DNA of 64,000 bases from Anniella stebbinsi (taxonomy: Eukaryota; Chordata; Lepidosauria; Squamata; Anniellidae), in NCBI GenBank assembly GCA_029215795.1, contig JARDYH010000001.1:192021654-192085653 (forward strand). Direction: 5' to 3'. The translations under genes were made by a program, and so were the position numbers. This document shows positions 21,929-34,675 of this stretch, piece after piece (the stretch's first letter is position 1; each line of letters starts with the position of its first letter). The notes under the pieces were generated by a model that was not told where the DNA came from, ran no database searches, and was given only the letters and a program-made list of their open reading frames with translations.

Positions 21929-22619
21929 ACCGCTACAATTTGTTTTAGATTTGTCTTAACAGGGTTCATCAATTATCAAGGCTTAACTTCTATGAACTAA
22001 AGCATGGAAATTCAAAGTTGCTTCAGTGTTATTTTAACCCACTTACTTAGCTGCTTTAAATGTAGTAGCAATATAAACAGGGCAATTGCTTTCTTCTCTC
22101 ACTACAATTTTAATTTGTCTGTTGGCTTGTCAAACACACTGTAGCACTATTTGTGCAAGGGGAAGGAGGTGGCTGTCTTGCTTTGGCAATTATGAATTGT
22201 GGATTCTCTCTGCTAAAAGCAATGTGGGGACCCATGTCTTAGGTGGTTATTTATCTACATGTAGGAAAACCGCAGTATGTGATGTTGTCATGAAAATGCC
22301 ATGCAAGAGTCTTTCTATTGCTTGGTGGATGCATCTAGAAGTGTGAAAATTTGCCAAACAACCACAAATAGGTCCCTGTGCGGGGGGTGCTTGTCATCCA
22401 TGCAGTTTCAGGTATTGGCATAGAATGGCCTACATTTGCATTGCGCAGAATGGCCTACATTTGCATGATGGAATGCTTTCTTGAACTATTCTTCTTTAGC
22501 CTTTTCTTGGAGTCCAAAAGGTCATCCAGACATTGGAAACTGCTCTAGCCTTTTCTGACTGGCCTTGCCTTTCCATCGTCTCAGGTAGATATCCTACTAC
22601 CTGATGACATTTTAACTGT

Positions 22620-22690
22620 AGATGCTAGCAGGTGAACCTGGGGCCTTCAGCATGCAAAGCATGCGTTCTACCACTGAGAACTGGCCCTTC
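22620..22690 (-). mobile_element. tRNA-derived SINE head (type 2), antisense
   Basis: GGTGAACCTGGGGCCTTC, GCATGCAAAGCATGCGTTC and TACCACTGAGAACTGGCCC are the reverse complement of a tRNA-like head (TCAGTGGTAGA). It is a SINE piece and not a tRNA gene, because no acceptor stem or anticodon arm closes. Confidence 0.55.
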
Positions 22691-22959
22691 CTTAAAGCTG
22701 CTGTTGTGAGCTTTAAGTACTGCTATTACATTTACTTTTAGATACCTCTGCTTGTTGAGCAGCCGAACCAAAACGTATGGTTCCAAATGCTGAGTGATGA
22801 AAACCAAGATCTCTAAAGGGGGCAGAAGGTACATTCCCACTGCCTCCAAAAATGAGCTATATTATTATTAAATGTGAGGTAGCATGTTTGAGGAAGAAAA
22901 GATTTGCAACGTTTCTAGATTTCTAGATTTTCTAGATTTCTAGATTTTAATTGTCTTAG

Positions 22960-23250
<291 letters not shown>

Positions 23251-23284
23251 TAAAATGTACCCTGAAGTTTTTTAAACCTCTGAA

Positions 23285-23430
23285 CATATGCAGTTGCTGT
23301 ATACTGAGGTCAGATCACTGGTCCATCTAGCTCAGTATTATTTACACTGATTGACAGCATCTCTACAGAGATTCAGACTGGAGTCTTTCCACTGTTCCAC
23401 TGACTACTGATGTGCAGAGAAGTGAATACC
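23285..23430 (-). mobile_element. SINE (type 2) tail, antisense
   Basis: ATACTGAGGTCAGATCACTG, GGTCCATCTAGCTCAGTATT and GACAGCATCTCTACAGAG are the reverse complement of the body and tail of the SINE at 6136. It begins about 75 bp after the ZF2-ZF3 exon. Confidence 0.6.
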
Positions 23431-24999
23431 TGTGATCTCCTTGTCACACAGCCCTGATGCTGCTTCTGAAATTTGGTCAGAGCCGAATCTGGGATGAGAT
23501 ATGGTTCAGAGTTTTAATTATGTTTCAAGAAGTGGGAAGGTTTCAAATATGCCCATCTAGATATGGAAAGTCATAAATCAGCCTCCAGCTGTTAAACCCC
23601 AAAGATCTGTTTCCTACTGATAAGATAGACAAAACATTGAAGAAGGGCCTATAGCAAATTTAGGTTGGGCATTCTGCTTTTGTCTTACAGATCACTCTCT
23701 TACTGATAAGGCAAACATCAGTTTTAAGATAGAAATCATGGTGTTACCACTGTAGAAAAAAAAATAATCAAACTATCTAGGAACAAAAAAATCTTCTCAG
23801 CAAAAGACCACTCAGATGCAGGTGTATATCCCAGTTCACAGAGGATAATATCATCATAACAAAACAGTTGGCCTCTGTTGGCTTTTGATCTTGATCTTTC
23901 AACCTAACCTAGCATAGAAAATGCATTTTTCTTGTATCAGAAGCTGAACTACAAATGAACATTGCATACTTTCCAACTTGGGTACATTTTTGTGCTAAAT
24001 TTCGCATCTAATGTTTTGAGTTGTTATTAGAATAGATTCTTTCTCTCACTCCCCTATCCGGTGGCTTAGATTTTTCTTCCTATATTCACATTTTCAGCTT
24101 CAGGTTACTCCCAGTTGGTCCTTCCTTCGAGTGAAGCCAATCCTCTGAATGTTAAACAGTTTTGTACCAAATTCAGTGTCTTGAGGTATGATGGGCAGGG
24201 GTTGATCAGTGAACCACTGACCAATTTCGGGCAGACGTCTTACTATCTAGTGTTTCTGTTATTCTTACTAAGAATCCCGAATTAAGTGAACTTTGGTTTG
24301 ATCCAGCAAATAATTTCTTACATTCTTAAGCTAGTGTGCATTCCCAGGAGCAGCAAACAGAGATTAGTTATTCTCTCACTGTTAAGAGATCTTTGATATG
24401 CACTCTTACTTTGGAAATTGATAACACATTGGTGAACCATAGGGATTCTGCTTTTTTTTAAAAAAAGTTGACCATGCAAGATTAATATCAGTCCAAATCT
24501 GTTTTAGGCTGAGTTGATACATCCTGTCATTCACATTGTAACAACAATTATTTCTCAATAAGTTAAACTCACTAAAATAGTAATATCAATAGTCATACCG
24601 TGAGTCACTACTTAGTTTGTTTTTATTGCATCTGCAAAACTCCACAATGTAAGTCATGCTGGGAAATTTGAAGTATATGGTGACTGATGTCAGCTTCACT
24701 ATATAAAGGAGGAGCTAGGTCAAAAGAGTTGTTATTTGAAAATACAATGGATCACAAAAGGGAGGAACAAAGTAGAATTGGTGGAGATCCAGAATGTCAA
24801 TGCAGTATTTTCCTTCTCAGTTGCCTAGAACAGATTGAATAGCTAGGGGTAGGAATATATGAGAATTCTGTTTGCGGGGTAAAAACTCAGTGGATTTTTC
24901 CAGTTCAGCCCTGCGCATTCCACTCCAGTTCCCCCCTACTGGCATCAACTTGATCTGTAGCGAGTCAAGCCAATATGCAGATTCTGTTTTGTTTTTATT

Positions 25000-25505
25000 G
25001 ACAGCAATTTGATCATTTTTTAAAAAAAAATTGGGGATCTTGTAATGTTTTTTAATTATTATTTTTATTGGCGATCTTGTGCGAAGTGCACATGATCGCA
25101 AGCCCACCTGGGCATATTCCCCTCTTGTCAATATCCTTGTCAGTTTCGTCCTCTCCACTCCTTTAGCCCAGCAGAGCCATATTGCATCCTTGTCAAAGAA
25201 CTTATCAATTCCCCCACCCCTCCCCTTCGCTGGGGAAGTGCCAAAGTGGAGGACGAAATTCACAAGTTCTTTGGCAGGCAGGGAATATGGCTCTGCTGGG
25301 CTAAATGACCTTTTGTGTGGAGAGGACCAAACTGACAAGGATATTGACAAGAGGGGAATATACCTCTGTAGGGCTACATAGCAGAGTGGTGGACTTGCAG
25401 TCGTGTGCAATTGTGTAAGATCACCGATACAAAAATACTTTTTCAAAAAGTGCACAAATTTCAAGACCCCCAAATAAAAAAATTTGGACAAATCACAGAA
25501 CCTGG
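25000..25505. repeat. ~500-bp imperfect palindrome (hairpin MITE)
   Basis: The left arm (CCCCTCTTGTCAATATCCTT at 25120, AGCCCAGCAGAGCCATATTG at 25167, TTGTCAAAGAACTT at 25189) is mirrored by the right arm (AAGTTCTTTGG, GAATATGGCTCTGCTGGGCT at 25287, AAGGATATTGACAAGAGGGG at 25337). The outer A/T-rich flanks remain partly complementary. The loop (about 25205-25270) is C-rich. A 249-codon minus-strand open frame runs through it but shows no domain and is probably chance. Confidence 0.75.
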
Positions 25506-27459
25506 GGAAAATACGTGCAAAATATTTGCAGAAATTGAAATTTCTTTTCACTATAGTTGCCAGCATTTACCGGAATGGAAATGCTTCAGAATCATGTTGG
25601 GCTTAATGGAATGGAATTCCCAGCTTCACACCCAGGGCAGCTAGGGATGACTAGTGAAAATGAACATTGTAAAGCGGTTTGGTCCTGTATAACACAAAAT
25701 GCAAAGCAGTTAATGGGAAATAAGGGGAGTAAAGAAAAGACGGAACTTCTCTCCTAAACCACAGAAAAATGTTTGGATTGAAACTGCATTCTTTTCTCCC
25801 CTTCTCGTTGACCTTAAACACATACATTGGAAACAAGTACCATTGATTTCAATGGATCATACTTATCAGTCATGTTTTTAGGATGCATTTTCTCACCTCA
25901 GCTAGAACTTACTTGTGCCCAAAATAATCTAATTGATGCATCATGCTACAGAGAATTTGTTGTGGAGGGCATGGCTTTATGCAATCATCTAAATTGTGAT
26001 ATTGATAAACTGAACTGCTTAATGGAAGCCAAATGAAAACCAGGTCTTGATTCTGAACCTATTGTGAACCTTGATTGACACTCCCTGTACACCTACTGTT
26101 TATTGAGCACACAAGGTAGTGAAGTTTTATCCTGCGGTTTTCCCAGCTTGGGGAACTGCTTTTATCTTGATTGCATCTATCTGGCCATTTTCCCATTTCT
26201 CTGTTTGATCAAAGTGTGGCCTTTCCCCACCCTGTGCTCCTCCTTCCTTCTTGATGGTGGATAATACACACTGACTGCATAATGGGCTACACAGGACGTG
26301 CCATTTGCCCCTCATGTTTTGTATGATTATGCTGTGCTGACTTCAGACACAGGCACACGAGGCTCCCTGCTCTGTGGATTGGAGGAAGAGATTTTTATAT
26401 CATCATGATTTAAAATGGAGTTGCGGTTCTTACAGTGCTAGATGGGCACAGGAAGCAAAAACTGTTGTTTGGGGTGACATATGTAACAGCGGCTGCTTGC
26501 AGGGGAATTATGTTGCTTTAAAGAAACACAAATACATGGAGGAGAAAAATGAAAGAGGCAACCAAAGAGGCCCTCCTTGAGACACACAAACATTACTTAA
26601 GGATGGCATAGAGGCTATTTTTGATTGAAGACAATAAGATGTCAAGTAAAAGCTTCTGTAGAGGGGCCATTTGAGATCCCTTATCTAGACCCATCGCATT
26701 TTTGTAGCCTGCATGTGTTCTTTATAGGAGAATCATATTCAATGAAATCATTTGAAAAAGACATGTCAATTTTCTAGAGGAAAGAGAACTATTCCTTGAG
26801 AACAGACATGAGTTCTTTGTAGAGAGCCCTGCTCTGGCTTCTATCTTCTCAGGACTATTTGCGATATGGAAAAATTACTATAAAATACTTCCATTAATAA
26901 CAATTACTATAATATTTCCATTAATAACAAATATCACCAGGGGTCTCTACTACAAATGGAGAAATCATGTGTATTTATACATAAATCCACTCTGTCCTGT
27001 TTCTGCATTAATCAGCAAATTTAAGGAGGGAAATATGCAAGAAAATTCATAATTAAAAATCTATTTAACTTGCATATTTTCTAACAAAATACACATTTAT
27101 AAACATATTTTATCACAAAGGCATCTATAACACATTCCCTCCTAAAATATGCATTTTTAAATATATTTTTATTTGGATCCAAGAATTGAAGGGCAATTAT
27201 GTTCCTGCCCTCCTCAGCCTGTGAGTTGCAGATCATTTCAGTTCTCATCAACATTTGCAAAACCTGAATTCTTCAAGCACCCCTAATCTCCACTTTCTCA
27301 ATATACTTCCCCCTGCCCTATTATCAACAGTTTTGCCTTATCTTGAAAATGTCCTGTTCTCTAAGGGTACGACAAAGAATGACTGGCCCAAATGAACAGG
27401 ACCAATTCTAGAGATCAACAAAACTGGACATTTTCAGGACCCCAAGACCACCCCTGCGT

Positions 27460-27600
27460 CAATGCCTTTATTTATTTATTTTTTAAAAAACTTTATCCCA
27501 CCTATACCTTAAAAAAGCTCAAGGCAGTTAACAACAATAAATCAAAGCAAGAATAATTCAACGGAATTATTAAAAGCAGCAGAACAGGAAAAAAAAATAC
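27460..27600 (-). mobile_element. Antisense LINE 3' tail
   Basis: TTTATTTATTT, then CTTTATCCCACCTATACCTT and CTCAAGGCAGTTAACAACAA: the reverse complement of a LINE tail. Confidence 0.5.
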
Positions 27601-27721
27601 AAAGCTGCTATTAAAATAATTGGGTATCTTCCACACAGAAAAATATTGGAGTCAACATTGTTCACCAGGTTTACTTCACCATATGCTATTTGAAGTGAAA
27701 TGTTAACTCTCCTTGTGACTA

Positions 27722-27848
27722 CTTATGGCAAACTGGTACTCTACAGATGTTTTGGACAACTCACATAATTCCAGATGGTTGGTCTCACTGGTTGTGGCCA
27801 GTGAGAATTGCAGTCCAAAACATCTGGAAGGTACCAGTTTGCCTACTC
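27722..27848. mobile_element. Palindromic hAT-type MITE (family E)
   Basis: GGCAAACTGGTACTCTACAG and AGATGTTTTGGAC at the left are mirrored by GTCCAAAACATCTGGAAGG and TACCAGTTTGCC at the right. Confidence 0.75.
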
Positions 27849-29691
27849 TTGACTTAAGGGATCATCAGTGCTCAGTGAGAACTGAATGGGAATTAAGGTT
27901 AGCAGCTATTGTCAGGACTGTAGTCTGACATTGGTACAGCATCCATAGAAGAGGGGATTTTGATGGGCTTGAGGAGACTTCCTTTCTTCACTGTAAGTTG
28001 GAAGTTGTCTCTTTAGTGGTTGAGAGAGACGAACTTCAGGAACTCTGAGGGTAATTAGTGGCAAAAAATTTACCCTGCAGCACGATAAGAAAATGCTTAC
28101 ATACCAGCCTGTAGGCAAGGTGCTTCATCTCTGTTAAGAGAGCAGCTTTTTCAGTGTGGCCTGGAGGTTGATGTAGTCTCAGTATTTTAGTCAAATGTGT
28201 GGGGAAAATAGATTATAGAGAACACATCTTCAGCTGTCCCTTTTATCTTCTAGGGCAGGTATGAAGCATACCTATGAAGGTTGTTGGGGTGTTTTGTTTT
28301 GCATCCAATCTTGTTGTTTTTGAGAAAAGATTTTCATACACATACAAACACCTTACATTCTTACAGCACTGTTACACGTTCCCATCTTCACTGGTGAGAA
28401 GATCTGGGGTTAGTTTGTTTTATGTGAGAAAGCACTGGAGAGTTAGGTGGCTTTTCTATATTTGCTTTATTTACCAAAATGCAAGCAGATTATAGTAAAG
28501 TCCTAAAATAGCACCGCTGCTAATTTTGCATCAGTTTCCCGAAGAGAGCAACTGTTCCAGTCAGCTCTAAGGCCGCGCTCCATTGTCAGCTAACTCCAGC
28601 CAAAACTCATCATTTGCTGCCTGTTCTTGGTGAAGTTCGAACAGTGTATCTGGCTCAAACCTTTTTCTTTAGCCCTTCCTCTAGCTCTGAAGGATTTCAC
28701 CACCTGAAGGCTGGATCCTTTGTTTACATCCATTCATCCACTTACGTCTATTTATCCACTGTGATCAGGATGGCCATTCTTCTGTCAATATCAAAAGTCA
28801 TTGAGGGCCTTGGCCTACCTAATAAACCTCATCCTGCCCTGCTATCCAGCCACCCCCGCCATCATGAAAGAAACCACTTCCAAACAAATATATTCCTCCT
28901 TAGCAGTGTGACTTATGGCAAAATCTAGTATGGCAGTGTTCTGGGAGGAATAGGTTTCTCCAGGAAATGTAGGGAACCCAACCAAGGCACATAGGATTTC
29001 AGGAGCTTTCGCTGTGTTGATCCCTCTTGTGCAATTTCCTGGCAGGAATAAAGATTGAAGATAAATATCCATATTGCTTTGTACTAGCTTTCCCACACTT
29101 CCTTATATATCAGGACAAAGGGTATCTTTTTATGTTCATGTTAATTACATAACATTAGTTCACTGAGTCATATTTCAGTTGCTAGAACTGATTTCTAAAG
29201 CTGTCACTAAATAAATAGTATGAAATATTTCTGGAGGGGATTGCACTGGGAATTGGATACCTATCTACTTTTTGTACCTTTGAGTGTGTTTCTGGTTGTT
29301 CACCTGCTTGTCCTTTTATAACAGTGTGGTCTTCAGCTATTAGAGAGCCACAGAGATCTAATTTCAGCTACTAAATGTGGTCTGTGATGAGGTTTGAAGA
29401 AAGCAACATCCCTAAAATGTAGATACAGCAAAGTCCACCTGTAGCCTAATTGAGTCTGCAAGAGACTTGACACATTGAAAATGGATTTTCACTATAGCAT
29501 AGAACAGAAATTCTCTTCCACCAGGTGTCGTACTGTCCAATAGTATAGCTGATTTCAACAGCAAACAAAACAAAGAATCTAAGAGGGAAGACATCCATCC
29601 AAATATTTAAAGTGTCTCGTTGGTCTTAAGCCATCAGATGCTGGAGTAAACATTGAGGAAGAAAGTAAAGGATTCCACTAGTGGAATCTTC

Positions 29692-29780
29692 CCCAATGTG
29701 TTGGCCTCCAAACATGCTGGGGATGATGGGAATTGAAACCTAACATATCTGGAGGGCACCAGGTTGGGGGAAGCTGCATT
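29692..29780. mobile_element. Family E fragment
   Basis: AATGTGTTGGCCTCCAAACA, GGGGATGATGGGAATTG and TATCTGGAGGGCACCAGGTT; the second arm is clearer than the first. Confidence 0.55.
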
Positions 29781-29942
29781 GGAATTTGGGGTTGTAAATT
29801 CTTTATAGCGTCCAGCTCTAGGCACTAGATGAACTTCTAGCTTGACCATTCATGCAGACTAACTGGGGTCCCATGAATTTCTAGCGCAGTACATTGTCCT
29901 ACTTTTTAAAAGAGTTAACCAAATAAGCTGCCTTCAAGTCAT

Positions 29943-30038
29943 TTTAGGCTGTAATCCTCTGTGTGCTTACCAGGAAGTAAGTCCCATTGTAATCAACAGG
30001 CCTTACTTCTGAGTAGACATGTATAGGATTGTACTGTG
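29943..30038. mobile_element. Palindromic MITE (family F)
   Basis: It begins TAGGCTGTAATCCTCTGTGT and ends GACATGTATAGGATTGTACT, with inner AAGTAAGTCCCATTG and CAACAGGCCTTACTTC. Other recognisable copies are at about 44808, 47597, 59087 and 60945. Confidence 0.7.
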
Positions 30039-30454
30039 TTTCTTGTACTTCCTCCTGTTTCCTTTGTCTTGCTGGAGAGCTGAGCCTGTGGGACTGGCAT
30101 GCTTGGAACTCAGTGGTGCTGTAGCAAGGCTCTGTGCCAGCTCTATTACTCATTCTTTATCCTGTGATTTCTCCCTTGTCTGTAATCTCCACCCCTCTAC
30201 CTTTTTTATTATTATTTCCAATTGATCCGTGTAGGTGAGTCAGAAAAACCTGCTTGTCCACAAACCTGTTCCTTCTTGCCAAGCATTGGTCCTGGTTTTT
30301 GTAGATGCTAGGAATAGATTATCAAAATAAGATGTCAAAGATTGCTTGTGGGCATATACAGTGTGCACTATGAAGCTATGTATGTCATTAAAAGCACAAT
30401 AAAGGTGCTATGGATCTTAATAATAAATAGGACTACCATTTGTATGCTCTTTTT

Positions 30455-30620
30455 TTTTTACTTCTGTATTTATTTTATTTATGAAAAACATGTATTTTCC
30501 CACTCATAAGGGTCATAAGGGGCCCAGAGAGGCTTACAACTTAAAAAAATAGCATCAGAAATAATTTTAAAACACAGCAGCAGCATGATTTCAAGATAAA
30601 ATGTGTAAGGCCGCAGCTGA
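30455..30620 (-). mobile_element. Antisense LINE 3' tail, degraded
   Basis: TATTTATTTTATTTATG followed by GGGGCCCAGAGAGGCTTACA matches the pattern of LINE tails in this window, but with low identity. Confidence 0.4.
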
Positions 30621-30679
30621 AAAAAGATTTAAAGATCAATCAGTGAAAAGCCCTTGGCAAATAAAAAGGTATTCTGCTA

Positions 30680-30860
30680 CTTCCAATATCAGAGGCAGTC
30701 CACCAGTTTCTGGGGAACATGGATGGGAGGGTGCTATTGCATATGTGTCCTACTTGTGGATTCCTGGTGGACAGCTGATTGGAGATTGTGTGAACAGAGT
30801 GCTGGACTAGATGTACCCTCGCTCTGATCCAGCAGGGCTCTGGCAATGTTCTTACGTTGG
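30680..30860 (+). mobile_element. CR1-type LINE 3' end, sense
   Basis: AGAGGCAGTCCACCAGTTTC, GGGGAACATGGATGGGAGGG, GAACAGAGTGCTGGACTAGA and TGATCCAGCAGGGCTCTGGC, ending ATGTTCTTACG. The CTGATCCAGCAGGGCT block is a known CR1-lineage 3' end in reptiles. Confidence 0.7.
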
Positions 30861-31164
30861 TGTCAGGTGAGCCTACATGGGGTGAGCATTACACAAACAA
30901 GGTGTTCCAACAGAGAGGGCTCTGTGGGGAAAACAGAGAAAGGCCTCTGAGGGAGTTCTTTAAAACTCAGGTAGATTCCTGACCTGTATGACAGTGTAAA
31001 ATGAGAGAGATGATCTAAAAAAGACACCTGGACAGAAACCCATTGATAAATACAGAAGAGAAAAGTAATCTTAATGAAAGTGCAATACTATGCAAGCTTT
31101 CTTGACAGTGACTTAAACATGTTTAGGATCTTAAAGAAAAGTATTAAAAAAAATCACTATTCAG

Positions 31165-33720
31165 TTCGGACGTCAGAGCATAAGAAGAGCTGTGTGGGTT
31201 CACATTAAAGGCCTATCTAGTCCAGCATTCTGTTTATACAGTGGCCAGCCAGATGCCTGTGAGAAGCCCATAAGCAGGACATGAGTACAATAGCACCCTT
31301 GTACTTGTGTGCCCTAGTAATTGGTATTTAGAGGCATACTGCCTCTGATACTAGAGGTACTCTATAGATATTATGACTAGCAGCTATTGATAGCTTTATC
31401 ATCCATGAATTTGTCTGATCCTCTTTTAAAACCATTCAATTTGGTGGCAGTCGTTACATATTGTGGTAGCAAATTCCATATTTTAGTTACTTGCTTTGTG
31501 AAGAAGTACTTCCTTTTATCTACCGTGAATCTCCCACTGATCAGCTTCGTTGAGTGACTCTGGGTTCTAGTATTGTGCGTCTAACGGTTTTCTTCACACC
31601 ATGCATAATTTTACACACCTTTATTGTGCCCCCTTGCTTTTTTTTCTAAGCTTAAAAAGCCTCAAACATTCCTCATAGGGGAGTTGCTCTAGCCCCTTAT
31701 TGTTTGGGTTGCCCCTTTCTGCACCTTTTCCAGATGTACAATGTCTTTTTTTGATGTTTGGTGATCAAGGTTGTATACAGTATTCCAAGTGTGGTTGTAC
31801 CATAGATTTGTAAAAGGCATTATGATTTTGGTAGGGTTCCCCTCCCCTCCCCACCAATTCCTTTCCTAACGTTGCCCAACATGGAATTTGCCTTTTTAAC
31901 AACAGCCACACATTGGGTCGACATTTTCATTGAGCTCTCTACCACAACCCTAAGAGCCTTTTCCTAGTCAAAAGTTGCCAGCTCACACCAGATCTGCATA
32001 TACTGTATGTGAAGTTAAGATGTTTTGTTCCAAAGTGCATGACTTTACACTTGCTTACACTGAACTGCATCGGCTATTTTAATTCCCATTTTCTGACCCT
32101 TCTTGTTTAACCACCCTAAATAATTTGGCACTACCAGTGCAGGCATCCAGCAGGATCAGGAAGCAGCAGCCATTCACTCGCCCCCCCCCCCCCCGGTACC
32201 ACGCCATCGGTGGTGCAAGGTGGGTGGGGAGCAGGCAGGGGGAGGGCTGGCGAGTGAGCTGCTTTTTGATCCTGCTGGCCACCTGCATGGCCATCCATTC
32301 AGGTGGCCAGCAGGACCATGCATTGGCAGACCCTTTGGAGGGAGAGGGTACTGCTCTTCCCATCCTCTTCCTCCTGCTGCACCCGCTTCCTATCACTTCA
32401 TAGTAGGGCCAGCCCTGCCAGCACCACCTCACTGTCCCTCCTAACTCCAGATGATTTGTGAAGAAGCTAAAATGCACTGCTCCCCATGCAGCTTCTTGGT
32501 AGATGCCACTGTTTACAGTCCTCTTGTGAAACTGGCCATTTCTTCCTACTTTCTGCTTTCTATTATCAATTATCAAGAGGACCTCTCCTCTTATCCCATG
32601 ACTGCTAAGTTTGCTCAGGAGCCATTGGTGAGGGACTTTGTCAAAAGACTTTTGGAAGTCCAAGTAAACTGTGTCTGGTAGATCCATCCCCATCTTCATG
32701 CTTGTTGACACTCACAAAGAATTTTAAAAGGTTAGTGAGCCAAGACCTACTTTTGTAGAAGCCATGTTAATTCTTCTTCAGTAGACATATCTTTCTATAT
32801 GTTTGATAATTTTATCTTTAATAATGCTTTCCCCAATTTACCAGGAACAGATATTAAGCTAATTAATTGGCCAGTAATTTGCTGGATCATCCCCCCCCCC
32901 CCAATCCCTTTTAAAAGATTGGCGTTACATTGGCTACTTTCCAACCCCTTGATACAGATGCTAATCTTAGGCACGTGGTACATAGTTTTGTTAGAAGATC
33001 AGCAATTTCACATTCGAGTTTTTTTAAGCATTCTCAGATGGATAATATTTGGATGCTGTGAGTTTGTTTTAGGTTTTTGTAGAACTTCATCTCTCGTCAC
33101 CACTATTTGCCTCAATTCCTCAGACTCTCTTCCTGAAAATGTCAGTTCAGACATGGGTACCTGCCCTAAATCTTCTGCAGTGACAGAAGATGCAAAGCAT
33201 TTATTCAGTTTCTCTTCAATTTCCTTAAACTTCTTCAGTACTCTAACTTCATTGACATCCAATGGTCCAAGTGTTTTTCTAGATGGTTTCCTCCTTCTGA
33301 TGTATTTAACTTTTTTTTAATTGATTGGCTTAATGTTATTAACAATGTGCTTCTCAGAATCCTATTTTGCATCCCTTATTGTTTTCTGCATTTCTTTTGT
33401 GCAAGTCATTGTTCCTTTTTGTTCTCTTGGTTTGGGCAACACTTCCATTTTTATGGTGAAAGGTTCCCTCCCACCCCACCCCACCCAAATAGGTTTCTTG
33501 CCATTGTCTGTTAAACATGCTGGTGATCTCTTGAGCTTGGTAGTACCTTTCCTGACCTGTGATGTATATTCTATCTGAGATGCTATTATTGTGGTTTTGA
33601 TTAATTCCCAAGCATTCTGGAGAGATTTGACCCTCTGGACTTTCAAATAATTTTGATGTTTTATCTATTTTCTCCCAAGAATATGATTCCAATTGTTATG
33701 GTTTTCAGACTCCATACAAC
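31165..33720 (-). mobile_element. Antisense CR1 LINE (5'-truncated, decayed, interrupted)
   Basis: On the minus strand the element runs from about 33720 down to 31165. Reading order: a pre-RT segment ending EELRQIVVTRDEV (about 33055-33110), then LISLISVPGKLGKALLKIK (about 32810-32860), YLDFQKSFDKVPHQWLLSKL (about 32600-32660), NSGIYQEAAWGAVHFSFFTN (about 32450-32510), KLFRVVKQEG (about 32090-32120) and KCKVMHFGTKHLNFTYS (about 31985-32050), and a 3' end with GCTGGACTAGATAGGCC. These are CR1 reverse-transcriptase motifs in the correct order, split over several frames, so it is dead. The FADD catalytic box is missing where a GC-rich insert lies. Confidence 0.85.
32128..32440. mobile_element. 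GC-rich insert inside the CR1 element
   Basis: CR1 reverse-transcriptase similarity stops at ...TNHLEL (near 32440) and resumes at AKLFRVV (near 32125). The ~310 bp between is GC-rich, starts with an imperfect inverted pair (GCATCCAGCAGGATCAGG and GATCCTGCTGGCCACCTGCA), and includes a poly(C) run at about 32189. Its style resembles the element at 20283. I could not settle a target-site duplication. Confidence 0.5.
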
Positions 33721-33929
33721 TTATTTCTGATGGAAAATTCATATAATTTGGATTAAAAGCACAAATTGTTAATTATATATTCTTCCCAAGTGCTGTCAGT
33801 TTTCATAAAGTGTCCCTTGAATCAATCCTGCTGATTGATTGTTCCTCTCTGCAGTTTTCAAGACAGCTACAATCCCAGAATCGATTTCATGAATTCTATA
33901 AATCTATTTCATGAATTCTATTGCTATGC

Positions 33930-33990
33930 TGGCTAGGGCTGATGGGAGTTGCAATCGAACCAGATCTGGGGTGGGGATGAGGCACGCAGT
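33930..33990. mobile_element. Family E fragment
   Basis: GGCTGATGGGAGTTGCAATC and GATCTGGGGTGGGGATGAGG. It follows a ~22-bp tandem duplication of ATTTCATGAATTCTAT at 33884-33922. Confidence 0.4.
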
Positions 33991-34539
33991 CTCCACCCCT
34001 GCTAAAAAGGCTACTTTCATCTCTATTTCTGTCCAGCATATATCCCTATGCTAAATTTATTTCAAATGTTGGGGGTCGGTGTTGGCAATGCATTTCCTCT
34101 TTTTTCTGTTTTTTTGGTAATGCGTACAAGGCTCCCCAACTGCATGTCATCATTTGTGCCCCACTGGACTCAAATAGTATTGCAGTACTAGAAACCAATG
34201 AGGGGAATGCTCTGGAGATATCAGAAAGGAAATACAGTTCTGGAATACCTGATATCTTGGGAAATCATACCACATATGCACATCACATTTTTAATAATTT
34301 AATTGTTTTACTTCCCCTTTCTCCTAATGCTAGAACTTGGGGTCGCCCATTGGGCAATATATTCAGGATAAGCAAAAGCAAATATTTATTTGCTAACTGA
34401 AGGGATTCACTGCAGTGGCTAGTAGTCATGGACTTTTGCTTAAATGGCTTTAAAAGGGGGTTAGAAATACATGGAGCAGAGCTGGATTTACCCATGATAT
34501 CTAAATGGAACCTGCAGTTTTGGAAACTCTTTTAAATAC

Positions 34540-34675
34540 CAGGGACAGGGGCCCCACAGCAAAGGAAGGCTGTGGCTCTTTATGTGGACTTCTTGGAAGC
34601 AAGTGGCTGGCCATTATCAGAAAGCGGAAGCTGGACTAGATGCTCTGATCCAGCAGGGTTCTTGCATTGTGAAGT
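34540..34675 (+). mobile_element. CR1-type LINE 3' end, degraded
   Basis: GCTGGACTAGATGCTCTGATCC then AGCAGGGTTCTTGCATTGT parallels the copy at 30680. The 5' part is poorly conserved. Confidence 0.5.

Noticed and set aside
22620..22690. tRNA gene
   Set aside because: B-box-like and D-arm-like words are present, but the cloverleaf does not close and the segment matches a SINE head.
24817..25566. 249-codon open frame on the minus strand
   Set aside because: It crosses a large palindrome, has no recognisable domain, no splice or promoter context, and the same DNA also gives frames on the other strand.
32079..32711. 210-codon minus-strand frame as a host gene
   Set aside because: Its first third is CR1 reverse transcriptase (YLDFQKSFDKVPHQ) and the rest reads through an insert; it is part of a dead LINE.
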